This document shows, piece after piece, positions 24,369 to 33,530 of a stretch of 64,000 bases of DNA (its first letter is position 1; every line of letters starts with the position of its first letter). The position numbers and the translations under genes were made by a program. Origin of the DNA: Buttiauxella ferragutiae (GTDB taxonomy: Bacteria; Pseudomonadota; Gammaproteobacteria; Enterobacterales; Enterobacteriaceae); assembly GCF_001654915.1 (NCBI RefSeq), contig NZ_LXEQ01000047.1, one strand, 5' to 3'. Under the pieces are notes generated by a model that worked only from the letters and a program-made list of their open reading frames with translations, was not told the origin of the DNA and ran no database searches.

Positions 24369-24971
24369 TTAAATCCCTTCAGCTGTTAATGCAGCAGCCA
24401 CTGCCGGACGCGCTTTCATACGCTCCATAAACGCTTCGATGTTGCTCAGCCCTTCCAGATTCAGTTTCACCGCATTCGCCCAGCGCAGCACGGTAAACAA
24501 ATACGCATCTGCCACGCTAAAGCGCAGGCCCATCAGCCACTGTTTATCATTCAGCTCTTCGTCAACGTATTTGAATTTCTTCTCCAGTGCGGCACGCGCA
24601 ATGGTTTTGTATTCGTCAGGCGTTGATGGGTTGAACAACGGGGAGAAGCCCTTGTGCAACTCGGTCGCGATGTAGTTCAGCCATTCGAGAGTGTGGTAAC
24701 GCGTCATGCTGCCTGCCGGAGCGAGTAGTTGGCGGTCAGGTACTTTATCCGCCAAATACTGAACAATCGCCACGCCTTCAGTTAGCAGTGAACCGTCATC
24801 CAGCAGCAACGCAGGGACTTGCCCCTTCGCATTGACTTCAAGATAGTCATCACCTGCTTCGGTTTTCTTCGCCGCTAAATCGACCTTAACCAGAGAGAAA
24901 TCAATACCCGTTTCACGCAGAATAATATGAGGGGAGAGGGAACAGGCACCAGCTTTATAATACAGTTTCAT
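24369..24971 (-). CDS. gstA: Glutathione S-transferase GstA
   Basis: 200 residues. Beta-class bacterial GST: thioredoxin-like N-terminal domain with the catalytic Cys of this class at residue 9-10 (KAGACSLSPH) and the GQVPALLLDDGSLLTEG glutathione-contact block, then an all-helical domain. Conjugates glutathione to electrophiles; also peroxidase-like activity is known. Order pdxY-gstA-dtpA as in E. coli. Confidence 0.94.
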   Translation of the reverse strand: MKLYYKAGACSLSPHIILRETGIDFSLVKVDLAAKKTEAGDDYLEVNAKGQVPALLLDDGSLLTEGVAIVQYLADKVPDRQLLAPAGSMTRYHTLEWLNYIATELHKGFSPLFNPSTPDEYKTIARAALEKKFKYVDEELNDKQWLMGLRFSVADAYLFTVLRWANAVKLNLEGLSNIEAFMERMKARPAVAAALTAEGI

Positions 24972-25021
24972 TACTGAACTCCTATAGGGCGCTAAGATAC
25001 CTTATGTTAGTGCGCTTACCG

Positions 25022-25058
25022 GCAAAAAAAAAGCCGTTAAGCATGAAGCTAACGGCTT
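25022..25058 (-). terminator. Terminator of dtpA
   Basis: 9-bp stem AAGCCGTTA/TAACGGCTT with a 10-nt loop, followed on the minus strand by nine T. Confidence 0.9.
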
Positions 25059-25081
25059 AAAATTTTATGTTTCCCGCTACA

Positions 25082-26587
25082 TTACGCGGTAGCTGTTTCC
25101 GTAGAGGTTTCAGTTTTTTCATCACTGAAGGTCATACGGTTCAGTTTTGGTGCAATGATCATCATCAGAACAGCGATAACAGCAGTAGCGATACCGATCT
25201 GCATGAACACGTGACCGTAAACAGCCAGAGATTGCAGCGGATCAGTCACGTTCTCAGGAACCGCCATCAGGTTAGCCACTTTACCGGCAATGATTGCTGC
25301 ACCAGCGGTAGTCAGGAACCAGCTACCCATGATGAAGCCCATCAGACGCTGTGGTACCAGTTGTGCAACCATTGCCAGGCCAAGGCCGGAAATCATCAGC
25401 TCACCGATACTCTGCAGCGCATAGCTCAGAATCAACCAGCTAACCGATACGATACCGGCGTCAGATGCGAACTTAGCGCCAACAGGCAGTACCAGGAAGG
25501 CCAGGGAACACAGCACCATACCGAAGGCAAATTTATGCGGCATCGGCATACGGTCGCCCATTTTATTATAGATAGCGGCCAGAATTGGGCTGCCGATCAT
25601 AATCCAGAATGGGTTCAGTGCCTGGAACTGCTCCGGTTCGAACGTAATACCCAGAATCGCGTGCTCTACGTTACGAATAGCAAAGAAGTTCAGAGAAGTA
25701 GGCATTTGGCTGTACAGCACGAAGAACACAATCGCTTCAACCATCAGGATGAACGCAACAATCATCTTGCGACGCGCAGCGCCCTGCATGGCAAAGGCTT
25801 CTTTAGCAAAGATAATCACGATGCCCAGAGCCACAACGCCCAGTACCATACGTGCGATACCCTGGTTGTGCAGCAGCCAGGTTGCAGCTGTTACCAGCAC
25901 AATGACGCCCGCGATAGTGGCAATCAGTTTACCGAAGTGAACAGGTTCAAAGTCTGGTTTGGAGCCGTAGTCTTTTACCCATCTCTTACAGAACATGAAG
26001 TTCACAAGAGTAATCAGCATACCGACGAAGCTGAGGGAAAACGCAACGCTCCAGCCGTACTTCGCAGCAAGCCACGGTGTGGCAAGCATAGAGAAGAACG
26101 AACCAATGTTGATGGACATATAGTACATAGTAAATGCACCATCAAGACGCGGGTCATCCTTCGCATAACAGGTAGAAAGCAGGGCCGACGGGTTAGCCTT
26201 GAACAGACCGTTACCCACAGCGATAGTCGCCATACCCATGTACACCACTGCCACATCATGACCGGAAAATGCCACCAGCGCATAACCGATAGCCAGTACG
26301 ATAGTACCGAGCATAATGACACGTTTGGTGCCGAGAACTTTATCGCCCAGCCAACCACCAATTGCTACTAAGCCATAGACCAGTGCACTGAAGGAAGAGA
26401 ACAGGGTGATGGAGTCAGCTTCGGACATCCCAAGCATTTTGACCAGATAAACGGCCATGATGCCCTGGAGGCCGTAGTAGCCAAAACGCTCCCATAATTC
26501 GATAGAGAAAATCAGGTAGAACGATTTAGGTTGTTTGAAAGCATTCAGACTGATGCTTTCTGCTGGTTCTTTGTTTGCAGTCGACAC
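25082..26587 (-). CDS. dtpA: Di- and tripeptide permease DtpA (TppB)
   Basis: 501 residues, fourteen membrane helices. Proton-dependent oligopeptide transporter (POT/PTR2) with the ExxERFxYY motif as ELWERFGYYG near residues 30-40 and the PTR2 signature further on. Imports di- and tripeptides with protons. In E. coli it is OmpR-dependent. The long 619-bp region in front of it holds a strong CRP site, far upstream. Confidence 0.96.
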   Translation of the reverse strand: MSTANKEPAESISLNAFKQPKSFYLIFSIELWERFGYYGLQGIMAVYLVKMLGMSEADSITLFSSFSALVYGLVAIGGWLGDKVLGTKRVIMLGTIVLAIGYALVAFSGHDVAVVYMGMATIAVGNGLFKANPSALLSTCYAKDDPRLDGAFTMYYMSINIGSFFSMLATPWLAAKYGWSVAFSLSFVGMLITLVNFMFCKRWVKDYGSKPDFEPVHFGKLIATIAGVIVLVTAATWLLHNQGIARMVLGVVALGIVIIFAKEAFAMQGAARRKMIVAFILMVEAIVFFVLYSQMPTSLNFFAIRNVEHAILGITFEPEQFQALNPFWIMIGSPILAAIYNKMGDRMPMPHKFAFGMVLCSLAFLVLPVGAKFASDAGIVSVSWLILSYALQSIGELMISGLGLAMVAQLVPQRLMGFIMGSWFLTTAGAAIIAGKVANLMAVPENVTDPLQSLAVYGHVFMQIGIATAVIAVLMMIIAPKLNRMTFSDEKTETSTETATA

Positions 26588-27009
26588 ATATACCTCTTTT
26601 TTTACATCCCAATTTAACAGGAATTTTTTAAGCGTTATGCCGAGTGTGCATTCGCTTTTTTAGTTATAAGAAAGGGGAAACGGCGGGTAATGTTCACTAT
26701 CCTGAGGCTTCAGGCAAGAGGTTTGTAATGATCTGTTACATTTATCCCGTGCAAGATAAAGCTCCGCAAACCAAATTGTTATTCAGCGTTAAATTTTATC
26801 AAAATGCGCTTTACCAATTTATTCTCTCATAAAATGATAAAATAACGGCAATTTAGTTATATGTTCTGCTCTACTGGCAAATGTGTAGTGATATAGGCCA
26901 GGTGTAAAGATTTGTACAGGTAATTGTCCTGCCTGGTTGGAGTTATCACTGTGTATTACGTGGTTATTTGTTTCATTTTGATGACCAAAATTTAACATCA
27001 AGTTATCAG

Positions 27010-27025
27010 TGTGATCTTTGTCACA
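27010..27025. promoter_or_regulatory. CRP site upstream of dtpA
   Basis: TGTGATCTTTGTCACA matches TGTGA-N6-TCACA at all ten fixed positions. It lies 423 bp before the dtpA start, so it implies either a long leader, a distal promoter, or an unannotated transcript starting nearby. Confidence 0.75.
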
Positions 27026-27179
27026 TATTTATGGAAAATTCTTATCGTAAAAAAACGATTAACCTGGTCGGGTGATTATTCACCAGATGAAGTAAGTGAA
27101 GTGGTAACAATACGCAGAACAAATGAATGGATTTATTGGTATTGGCAGCTATGAGGAAGTGTATAAGGGAATGGAATGC

Positions 27180-27199
27180 CCTGCTTCTTAAGAAGCAGG
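27180..27199. terminator. 20-bp perfect palindrome downstream of nth
   Basis: CCTGCTTCTT followed by its exact complement AAGAAGCAGG. It can form an 8-bp stem with a 4-nt loop a few bases past the nth stop. No T run follows, so it may be an RNA 3'-end stabilising hairpin rather than an intrinsic terminator. Confidence 0.5.
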
Positions 27200-27206
27200 C
27201 GGGAAA

Positions 27207-27842
27207 TCAGAGTTCAACTTTCTCTTTGAATTCGCACAGATCTTCAATGATACATGAGCCACAGCGCGGTTTACGAGCAATGCAGGTGTAACGGCCATGA
27301 AGGATTAGCCAGTGATGGCAATCGACTTTAAATTCTGCCGGAACCACCTTCAGCAGCTTTTCCTCAACCTGCTCAACATTTTTACCTGGTGCAAAATTGG
27401 TGCGGTTACAAACGCGGAAAATATGGGTGTCGACGGCAATAGTGGGCCAGCCAAATGCGGTATTGAGCACCACATTGGCGGTTTTACGCCCTACACCAGG
27501 CAGGGCTTCCAGGGCCGCTCTGTCTTCAGGGACTTCACCGTTATGTAGCTCAATGAGCATCTGGCAGGTCTTGATGACGTTTTCCGCCTTGCTGTTAAAC
27601 AGGCCAATGGTTTTGATATACGACTTCACGCCGTCCACTCCTAAATCGAGCATGGCTTGTGGCGTATTCGCCACTGGATACAACTTTGCCGTGGCTTTAT
27701 TGACACTGACATCAGTGGCCTGCGCTGACAGCAGAACCGAGATCAGCAATTCAAACGGGGAGCTGAAATGCAGCTCCGTGGTCGGGTGAGGGTTGTTATC
27801 ACGCAGACGTGTCAGGATCTCTAGCCGCTTGGTTTTATTCAT
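27207..27842 (-). CDS. nth: Endonuclease III
   Basis: 211 residues. DNA glycosylase/AP lyase for oxidised pyrimidines in base excision repair. Helix-hairpin-helix LPGVGRKTANVVLN with the catalytic Lys120, catalytic Asp in AVDTHIFRV, and the C-terminal [4Fe-4S] ligands C-x6-C-x2-C-x5-C (CIARKPRCGSCIIEDLC). Last gene of the rsx operon; it starts one base from the rsxE stop, so cotranscription is likely. Confidence 0.97.
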   Translation of the reverse strand: MNKTKRLEILTRLRDNNPHPTTELHFSSPFELLISVLLSAQATDVSVNKATAKLYPVANTPQAMLDLGVDGVKSYIKTIGLFNSKAENVIKTCQMLIELHNGEVPEDRAALEALPGVGRKTANVVLNTAFGWPTIAVDTHIFRVCNRTNFAPGKNVEQVEEKLLKVVPAEFKVDCHHWLILHGRYTCIARKPRCGSCIIEDLCEFKEKVEL

Positions 27843-28528
27843 TACGCTTTCTCTGGATTCCCTTCCGGTGCCGTCGCTTTCGCGGTACGGCGCGTTTTCA
27901 TTTTTTCATCGATCAGATACTTCACCGCCAGCATCAAACCCAGGCCGATGAACGCACCCGGTGGCAACATCGCCAGCAGGAAAGGGGTATCGGTGTGGAA
28001 GACTTCAATGCGCAGCACCTTAGCCCAACTGCCAAGTAACGCATCAGCCCCATCAAATAACGTTCCGTTGCCAATGATTTCGCGCAGGGAGCCTAATACA
28101 AACATGGCACTTGTGGCACCCAGGCCAATGGCAAGCCCATCGAGGGCGGCCAGTGGCACACTGCTTTTGGCGGCGAACGCTTCGGCGCGACCGATGACAA
28201 TACAGTTCGTCACAATCAGCGGAATAAATATCCCCAAAGACTGATATAAACCATAAGCATAGGCGTTGATGAGCATTTGTACGGTGCTGACAACCGAGGC
28301 AATAATCATCACGTAAATGGGGATGCGAATCTCTGCCGGAACCCAGCGGCGCAGGGCAGAAACGGCACTGTTAGTCAGCACCAGCACCAGTGTGGTTGCC
28401 AGACCAAGCCCGAGGGCATTGGTGGCGGTTGATGTTACTGCCAGCAGTGGGCACAGGCCCAACAATTGCACTAGTGCGGAGTTATTTTTCCATAACCCCT
28501 GAACGACAATATCTTTTACTTCGCTCAT
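27842..28528 (-). CDS. rsxE: Rsx/Rnf complex subunit E
   Basis: 228 residues, six membrane helices; homologous to RsxA and NqrD. With RsxA it forms the membrane core of the Rsx (Rnf-like) electron-transfer pump that keeps the SoxR [2Fe-2S] cluster reduced. Start ATG 28528 (MSEVKDIVVQG) matches E. coli and overlaps the rsxG stop (ATGA). Confidence 0.95.
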   Translation of the reverse strand: MSEVKDIVVQGLWKNNSALVQLLGLCPLLAVTSTATNALGLGLATTLVLVLTNSAVSALRRWVPAEIRIPIYVMIIASVVSTVQMLINAYAYGLYQSLGIFIPLIVTNCIVIGRAEAFAAKSSVPLAALDGLAIGLGATSAMFVLGSLREIIGNGTLFDGADALLGSWAKVLRIEVFHTDTPFLLAMLPPGAFIGLGLMLAVKYLIDEKMKTRRTAKATAPEGNPEKA

Positions 28529-29151
28529 GGCTGTGCTCCACAAACAGGAAGATTATCAATTTGCGATGGTAATGTTTTAGCGAACAGTCCCGCTCGTTTT
28601 ACCGCATTGACGACTGCACGTGGTGTGATAGTGGCCCCGGTAAATTGATCAAACTGCCCACCATCTTTTTTCACCGCCCAGCTTGGGTCATCACTGCCAC
28701 CAATGGTTTTACCGGCAAAATGGGTAATCCAGTCACTCAGTCGGGTTTCTATTTTATCGCCCAGCCCCGGAGTTTCATGGTGTTCTGTGACACGTGACCC
28801 CAGTACCTTGCCATTAAAATCGGCCGCAACCAGTAATTGAATGGCGCCAGAATAGCCGTCAGGCGCTGTCGCTTCCATCACCACGGCAACGGGCTGTTGG
28901 CCTTTACGCGCCACGTAAATATGGCGTTCACCTTTGCCCAATTGTGGCTCACTGACGACCAGGCAACTGGACTGAATATTATTGTCGTAGAGATCGGGGG
29001 AAATCACCTGATCAAACAATAGCTTTTGTTGGGCCACGGCCTGTTGCTCGATGGTGTCTTTGGTTAACGCATTGACGACTGCCGTAAGTCCGGTCGCCAT
29101 TACGGCAAATAGCGCCAGAGTCACGCCATGTTTTTGCATTGTTTTCAGCAT
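28525..29151 (-). CDS. rsxG: Rsx/Rnf complex subunit G (FMN-bearing)
   Basis: 208 residues: one N-terminal membrane anchor and a periplasmic FMN-binding domain. The flavinylation motif TGAT is at residues 171-174 (DQFTGATITPRAVV); FMN is attached through phosphate to the last Thr in the family. Passes electrons within the Rsx complex. Between rsxD (9-bp gap) and rsxE (4-bp overlap). Confidence 0.95.
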   Translation of the reverse strand: MLKTMQKHGVTLALFAVMATGLTAVVNALTKDTIEQQAVAQQKLLFDQVISPDLYDNNIQSSCLVVSEPQLGKGERHIYVARKGQQPVAVVMEATAPDGYSGAIQLLVAADFNGKVLGSRVTEHHETPGLGDKIETRLSDWITHFAGKTIGGSDDPSWAVKKDGGQFDQFTGATITPRAVVNAVKRAGLFAKTLPSQIDNLPVCGAQP

Positions 29152-29160
29152 GACGACTCC

Positions 29161-30210
29161 TTAGCGGTGCCCATAAGCACGAGGGCGGGTGTAATAATCA
29201 ATCAACGGGACGGTAATATTTGCCAGCAGTACGGCAAATGCCACGCCATCCGGATAGCCGCCATAGGTGCGAATGAGCCATACCAACACACCGGTCAGTG
29301 CGCCAAAAATCAGGCGTCCTCGATTCGTCGTCGAGGCAGTGACGGGGTCGGTGAGAATGAAAAATGCTCCCAGCATGGTTGCGCCAGAGAACAGGTGAAT
29401 CACCGGCGAGGCACATTTTTCCGGGGAAAACACCCAACCCAGAGTGGAACACACCGCCAGTGTTATCAGGAAACTGACCGGAATATGCCAACGAATTGCG
29501 CCTTTCATTAATAAGAACACGCCACCCAGCAGGAAGGCCAGGTTGACCCACTGCCAGCCGATTCCTGCCAGTACGCCTGTGTAGATAGGTGCCTGCATCA
29601 GGGACGTTGCGGAATGCCCGGCACGTAACCCGGTCTTAAAGGTATCAAGCGGAGTCGCCTGACTTATACCGTCAATGCCCATACGTAGTTGCGACATGCT
29701 GTCGCCCACTGCAGTCGCACCCGAGAAAATAACATGCACTGAATCAGCAAAACCCGGCACCGTCGCGGCAAGAGTTTGCGGCGGCAGCCATGATGTCATT
29801 TGCACAGGAAAGGCAATCAGTAATACCACGTAGCCGACCATCGCTGGGTTAAAGGGGTTGTGACCAAGCCCGCCATATAACTGTTTAGCGATGATGACGG
29901 CGAATAGGGTACCGAGAATCACCATCCACCACGGTGCAAGGGGCGGAATACTCATACCTAACAGCAGGCCGGTTAACGCAGCTGAATTGTCAGCCAGGAT
30001 TTTCAGGGGTTGCTTACGCAGTTTGAGCACAAATAGCTCTGCGGCGACGGCGGTGAGGATACCTAATGCAATCTGCACCAGGCTTCCCCAGCCAAACCAG
30101 TACCACAGCATGGCGATTCCTGGCAAAGTGGCGCAGGTCACCAGCAGCATAATCCGCGATGTGCTGCGTTGGTTATGGGTATAAGGGGAGCTTGCTATCT
30201 TGAAAACCAT
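29161..30210 (-). CDS. rsxD: Rsx/Rnf complex subunit D
   Basis: 349 residues, about ten membrane helices, NqrB/RnfD family. The Thr of SQATPLDT (Thr186) is the expected covalent FMN site; SGAT earlier (about 163-166) resembles the motif but is not the family position. Inner-membrane subunit. It follows rsxC with no gap. Confidence 0.95.
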   Translation of the reverse strand: MVFKIASSPYTHNQRSTSRIMLLVTCATLPGIAMLWYWFGWGSLVQIALGILTAVAAELFVLKLRKQPLKILADNSAALTGLLLGMSIPPLAPWWMVILGTLFAVIIAKQLYGGLGHNPFNPAMVGYVVLLIAFPVQMTSWLPPQTLAATVPGFADSVHVIFSGATAVGDSMSQLRMGIDGISQATPLDTFKTGLRAGHSATSLMQAPIYTGVLAGIGWQWVNLAFLLGGVFLLMKGAIRWHIPVSFLITLAVCSTLGWVFSPEKCASPVIHLFSGATMLGAFFILTDPVTASTTNRGRLIFGALTGVLVWLIRTYGGYPDGVAFAVLLANITVPLIDYYTRPRAYGHR

Positions 30211-32298
30211 CTATTCCTCTGATGCCATTTGTTGCGCTGCTTTTCGTGCCTGGACTCGGGCGATGGCCGCAGCAACCGCGGCTTTGCGCGGATCTTGTTC
30301 TTCGGCAGATTCTGCTACAGATTCGGTTGTAGCCTGAGCCGCTTTACGCGCTTTAGCACGGGCGATAGCCGCTTCGACAGCCGCTTTACGTGGGTCAACG
30401 GCGTCGACTTTAGTGGCTTTAGCGCTTTCAGTTACCGGAGAAGATTCGCCAGCTTGCGCCGCTTTACGCGCTTTAGCGCGGGCGATAGCCGCTTCGACAG
30501 CCGCCTTACGCGGGTCAACGGCGTCGACTTTAGTGACTTCAGCACTCTCAGTTACCGGAGCAGATTCGCCAGCTTGCGCCGCTTTACGCGCTTTAGCACG
30601 GGCGATAGCCGCTTCAACGGCTGCTTTGCGCGGGTCTGTCGCCGTGGTTTCTGCCACGCTTGTTTGCGTATCTTTCTCTGCCTGACGAGCGCGAGCCTGC
30701 GCTTTGCGAGCTTCACGCGCCGCAATAACCTGCTGGTTATCTGGCAGACTACCTGCCTGAATCACAATCGGTTCATTGCTTTGTGCTTGCTTGTTTTTCA
30801 CGCGAGCAAGAGCTGCCTGAATTGCATCGTTATCTTTCGCAGTTGGCTGAACCGTTGCCTTCTTATGGCGTTCCTGACGAGCGGCTTTTTCACGTTCAAG
30901 ACGCGCCTGGCGTGCCTCAAAGCGAATCTTCGCTTCAGCAGTGCGTTTTGCTTCCAGCTCGATTTCGCGGATCTCGGCTTTTTCCTGACGGAAGTACTGC
31001 ACCAGCGGAATGTTGCTGGGGCACACATAGGCGCAAGCGCCGCATTCAATGCAATCTTTCAGGTTGTGAGCCTGGGCTTTATCGTGCTGCTGCCCACGGC
31101 TAAACCAGTAAAGCTGCTGTGGCAACAAATCAGCCGGGCAAGAATCGGCGCAGGCGCTGCAACGGATACAGTTCTGTTCTTCCTGCGGCTCACCCATTTC
31201 GTTGGCCGATGGGGCCAGCAAACAGTTGGTGATTTTAACTACCGGAACATCCAGCCACGGCAGACAAAAGCCCATCAGTGGGCCGCCCATAATCACTTGT
31301 TGATCATGGCCCGGACGGAATCCTGCAAAATCAAGCAGATGGCGAACCGGAGTTCCTAACCGTGCCCAGACATTACCTGGCTGTTGAACGGCACCGCCGG
31401 TTAACGTCACCACGCGCTCAGTTAAAGGCTCACCATCAACAATGGTGCGCTTCACCGCGAAGGCCGTCCCGACGTTTTGCATCAGCACGCCGATATCGGA
31501 AGAACGCCCACCCTGTGGTACCTGTTTCCCCGTCAGAATCTGAGTCAGTTGCTTTGCGCCACCAGACGGATATTTGGTCGGGATGACGCGTAATTGAATG
31601 CCGTGGGTATCACATAACACCGCACGCAGCATCGAAATCGCCTGCGGTTTATTGTCTTCAATACCGATTAAAACGCGCTGAGGTTTTAAGATATGCGCGA
31701 GGATGCGCACACCTTCGACGATTTGCGCGGCACAATCCTGCATCAGGCGGTCATCGGCAGTAATGTACGGTTCGCATTCAGCCGCATTGATAATCAGCGT
31801 CTCGATTTTATCGCCGCCACCGTGCAATTTATTCCCCGTGGGGAAACCTGCTCCACCCAAACCTGCCACGCCAAACTGATGAATGCGCTCAATCAGCTCC
31901 TCACGGCTGCGGGAGGTATAGTCCTGCCAGCCGTCGCGTTCAATCCATTGGTCTTCGCCATCGGCTTCAATCAGGACACTCAACTCAGCCAGCGCAGAAG
32001 GATGAGCTGTAGAGTGGGGCGCAATGGCGGTAACGGTTCCTGAGGTAGGAGCGTGAACCGGCAACATGCGACCACGCCCGCGAGTCAATGGTTGACCACG
32101 CAGCACGTAATCACCGGGTTTCACGCACAGCTCGCCCTCAGCACCAATGTGCTGCTTTAACGGGATAACCAGTTTTTGCGGTAAAGGAACCTGGCGTAGC
32201 GGCGTACCGTTGGATTGAGTTTTCATTTCCGGTGGATGAATACCACCGTCAAAATCCCAAATTTTATCTTTTTTGAAACGGGTAAATAGCTTAAACAT
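30211..32298 (-). CDS. rsxC: Rsx/Rnf complex subunit C
   Basis: 695 residues. N-terminal RnfC barrel-sandwich part, an NADH/FMN-binding section with GLGGAGFPTGNK near residue 135, two [4Fe-4S] motifs (CIRCSACADSCP and CIECGACAYVCP) near residues 370-420, then a long charged Ala/Lys/Arg-rich tail with four copies of a DPRKAAVEAAIARAKARK unit. Entry point of electrons from NADH. True start is ATG 32298 (MFKLFTRFKKD), overlapping rsxB by 8 nt; the longer frame is a shadow in rsxB. Confidence 0.95.
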   Translation of the reverse strand: MFKLFTRFKKDKIWDFDGGIHPPEMKTQSNGTPLRQVPLPQKLVIPLKQHIGAEGELCVKPGDYVLRGQPLTRGRGRMLPVHAPTSGTVTAIAPHSTAHPSALAELSVLIEADGEDQWIERDGWQDYTSRSREELIERIHQFGVAGLGGAGFPTGNKLHGGGDKIETLIINAAECEPYITADDRLMQDCAAQIVEGVRILAHILKPQRVLIGIEDNKPQAISMLRAVLCDTHGIQLRVIPTKYPSGGAKQLTQILTGKQVPQGGRSSDIGVLMQNVGTAFAVKRTIVDGEPLTERVVTLTGGAVQQPGNVWARLGTPVRHLLDFAGFRPGHDQQVIMGGPLMGFCLPWLDVPVVKITNCLLAPSANEMGEPQEEQNCIRCSACADSCPADLLPQQLYWFSRGQQHDKAQAHNLKDCIECGACAYVCPSNIPLVQYFRQEKAEIREIELEAKRTAEAKIRFEARQARLEREKAARQERHKKATVQPTAKDNDAIQAALARVKNKQAQSNEPIVIQAGSLPDNQQVIAAREARKAQARARQAEKDTQTSVAETTATDPRKAAVEAAIARAKARKAAQAGESAPVTESAEVTKVDAVDPRKAAVEAAIARAKARKAAQAGESSPVTESAKATKVDAVDPRKAAVEAAIARAKARKAAQATTESVAESAEEQDPRKAAVAAAIARVQARKAAQQMASEE
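30233..30637 (-). repeat. Tandem repeat in the rsxC 3' end
   Basis: Near-identical 120-bp units begin at 30338, 30458 and 30578, with a fourth, diverged and shorter-spaced copy at the end of the gene. Each encodes DPRKAAVEAAIARAKARK plus a spacer such as AGESAPVTESAEVTKVDAV. Repeat number in this tail is known to vary among enterobacterial RsxC proteins. Confidence 0.9.
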
Positions 32299-32869
32299 TT
32301 TGCTCCACCGGAATGAGTCGAACCGGGATGGTTTGCAGATCCCACTTCCAGCTTTCTGTGGTGGTTTCGACCGGGCGCAAATCAATACAGCGCGTTGGGC
32401 ACGGGTCGACACATAAATTGCATCCGGTGCAAAGGTCACTAATAACGGTGTGCATGGCTCGGGTTGCGCCGACAATGGCGTCAACCGGGCAAGCCTGAAT
32501 GCACTTGGTGCAGCCAATACAGTTGGCTTCGTCGATAACCGCCAACATACGCACGGGCTCTTGCGCATCGGCATCACCATCAATAGGTTGCGGGTCGACG
32601 TTAAGTAATGTGGCAATTTTGTGCATCACCGCCTCACCGCCGGGTGCGCACAAGTTGATATTCGCACCCTGGTTTCCTACCGCTTCGGCATAGGGACGGC
32701 AGCCTGGGTAACCGCATTGACCGCACTGACTTTGCGGCAGCAACTCATCAATTTTATCGACAATCGGGTCTTCTTCGACACGAAAACGGCGTGAGGCATA
32801 ACCGAGGATCAGCCCGAATACCAGGCCTAACAGGCCCAGAGCTATCACCGCAATCCAAATAGTACTCAT
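32291..32869 (-). CDS. rsxB: Rsx/Rnf complex subunit B (polyferredoxin)
   Basis: 192 residues: N-terminal membrane anchor, a four-Cys CGQCGYPGCRPYAEA cluster motif, and two ferredoxin [4Fe-4S] motifs CIGCTKCIQACP and CTGCNLCVDPCP. Carries electrons between RsxC and the membrane subunits. One-base contact with rsxA (TGATG-type junction at 32869) suggests translational coupling. Confidence 0.95.
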   Translation of the reverse strand: MSTIWIAVIALGLLGLVFGLILGYASRRFRVEEDPIVDKIDELLPQSQCGQCGYPGCRPYAEAVGNQGANINLCAPGGEAVMHKIATLLNVDPQPIDGDADAQEPVRMLAVIDEANCIGCTKCIQACPVDAIVGATRAMHTVISDLCTGCNLCVDPCPTRCIDLRPVETTTESWKWDLQTIPVRLIPVEQNV

Positions 32870-33450
32870 CAGAACTTTACCAGGCCGCTAAAGCCCATAA
32901 AGGCCAAAGACATTAAGCCTGCGGTGATTAGTGCAATGGCATTCCCGCGAAAAGGCGCAGGCACATCGGCAACCGCCAGACGTTCCCGAATAGCCGCAAA
33001 CAACACCATCACCAGTGAAAAACCTACCGCGGCTGAAAAGCCATAAAGCGCGGATTGCAGGAAGTTATGGCCGAGATTGATGTTGAGCAACGCAACGCCG
33101 AGCACCGCGCAGTTAGTGGTAATCAGTGGCAAGAAGATCCCCAACAGGCGATAGAGCGCCGGGCTGGTTTTGCGAACCACCATTTCGGTAAATTGAACAA
33201 CAACGGCAATCACCAGAATAAAGGCCAGCGTGCGCAAATAGACTAAGTCGAGAGGAATAAGGATCAACTCATTGACCAGCCAGGCGCAAATAGAAGCCAG
33301 CGTCAGTACAAAAGTGGTCGCCAGCCCCATGCCAATAGCGGTCTCCAGTTTTTTGGAAACCCCCATAAACGGACACAGACCAAGAAACTTCACTAATACG
33401 AAGTTATTGACCAGCACCGTTCCAACAAAGAGCAGCAAATAATCTGTCAT
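32869..33450 (-). CDS. rsxA: Rsx/Rnf complex subunit A
   Basis: 193 residues, six membrane helices, NqrE/RnfA family, homologous to RsxE. First gene of rsxABCDGE-nth. Starts MTDYLLLFVGTVLVNNFVL as in E. coli. The pump reduces SoxR and so turns off the SoxRS response. Confidence 0.96.
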   Translation of the reverse strand: MTDYLLLFVGTVLVNNFVLVKFLGLCPFMGVSKKLETAIGMGLATTFVLTLASICAWLVNELILIPLDLVYLRTLAFILVIAVVVQFTEMVVRKTSPALYRLLGIFLPLITTNCAVLGVALLNINLGHNFLQSALYGFSAAVGFSLVMVLFAAIRERLAVADVPAPFRGNAIALITAGLMSLAFMGFSGLVKF

Positions 33451-33530
33451 GAATAAGACCTGAAACCAAAAAAAAGCCGCCTATTATCGGCCAACATGCC
33501 GATGACGACAACAGAACGATTATAGGGTTA

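Larger units (their letters stand above)
26588..27206. other. Long A+T-rich dtpA-nth intergenic region
   Basis: 619 bp without a convincing coding gene; the short frames here lack ribosome sites and family features. It contains a perfect CRP half-site pair at 27010-27025 and a 20-bp palindrome at 27180-27199. It must carry the dtpA promoter and regulatory sites; an unannotated small RNA is possible but I cannot show one. Confidence 0.5.

Noticed and set aside
25067..26371. 434-codon open frame on the plus strand opposite dtpA
   Set aside because: Shadow of dtpA: rich in His, Gln and Asn, no family motifs and no ribosome site. dtpA on the other strand is unmistakable.
26644..26832. 62-codon ORF upstream of dtpA
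   Set aside because: Weak start context, no recognisable family, composition like the surrounding A+T-rich non-coding DNA.
30233..30637. CRISPR-like array
   Set aside because: The regular repeats are 120-bp coding duplications within rsxC, with no short repeats or unique spacers and no cas genes nearby.
30229..31359. 376-codon open frame opposite rsxC
   Set aside because: Mirror of the repetitive rsxC tail, with Arg/Phe-rich repeats that simply complement the Ala/Lys coding repeats.
32299..32616. Longer rsxC start upstream of 32298
   Set aside because: The extra residues are an out-of-frame reading of rsxB. MFKLFTRFKKD at 32298 is the conserved family N-terminus.
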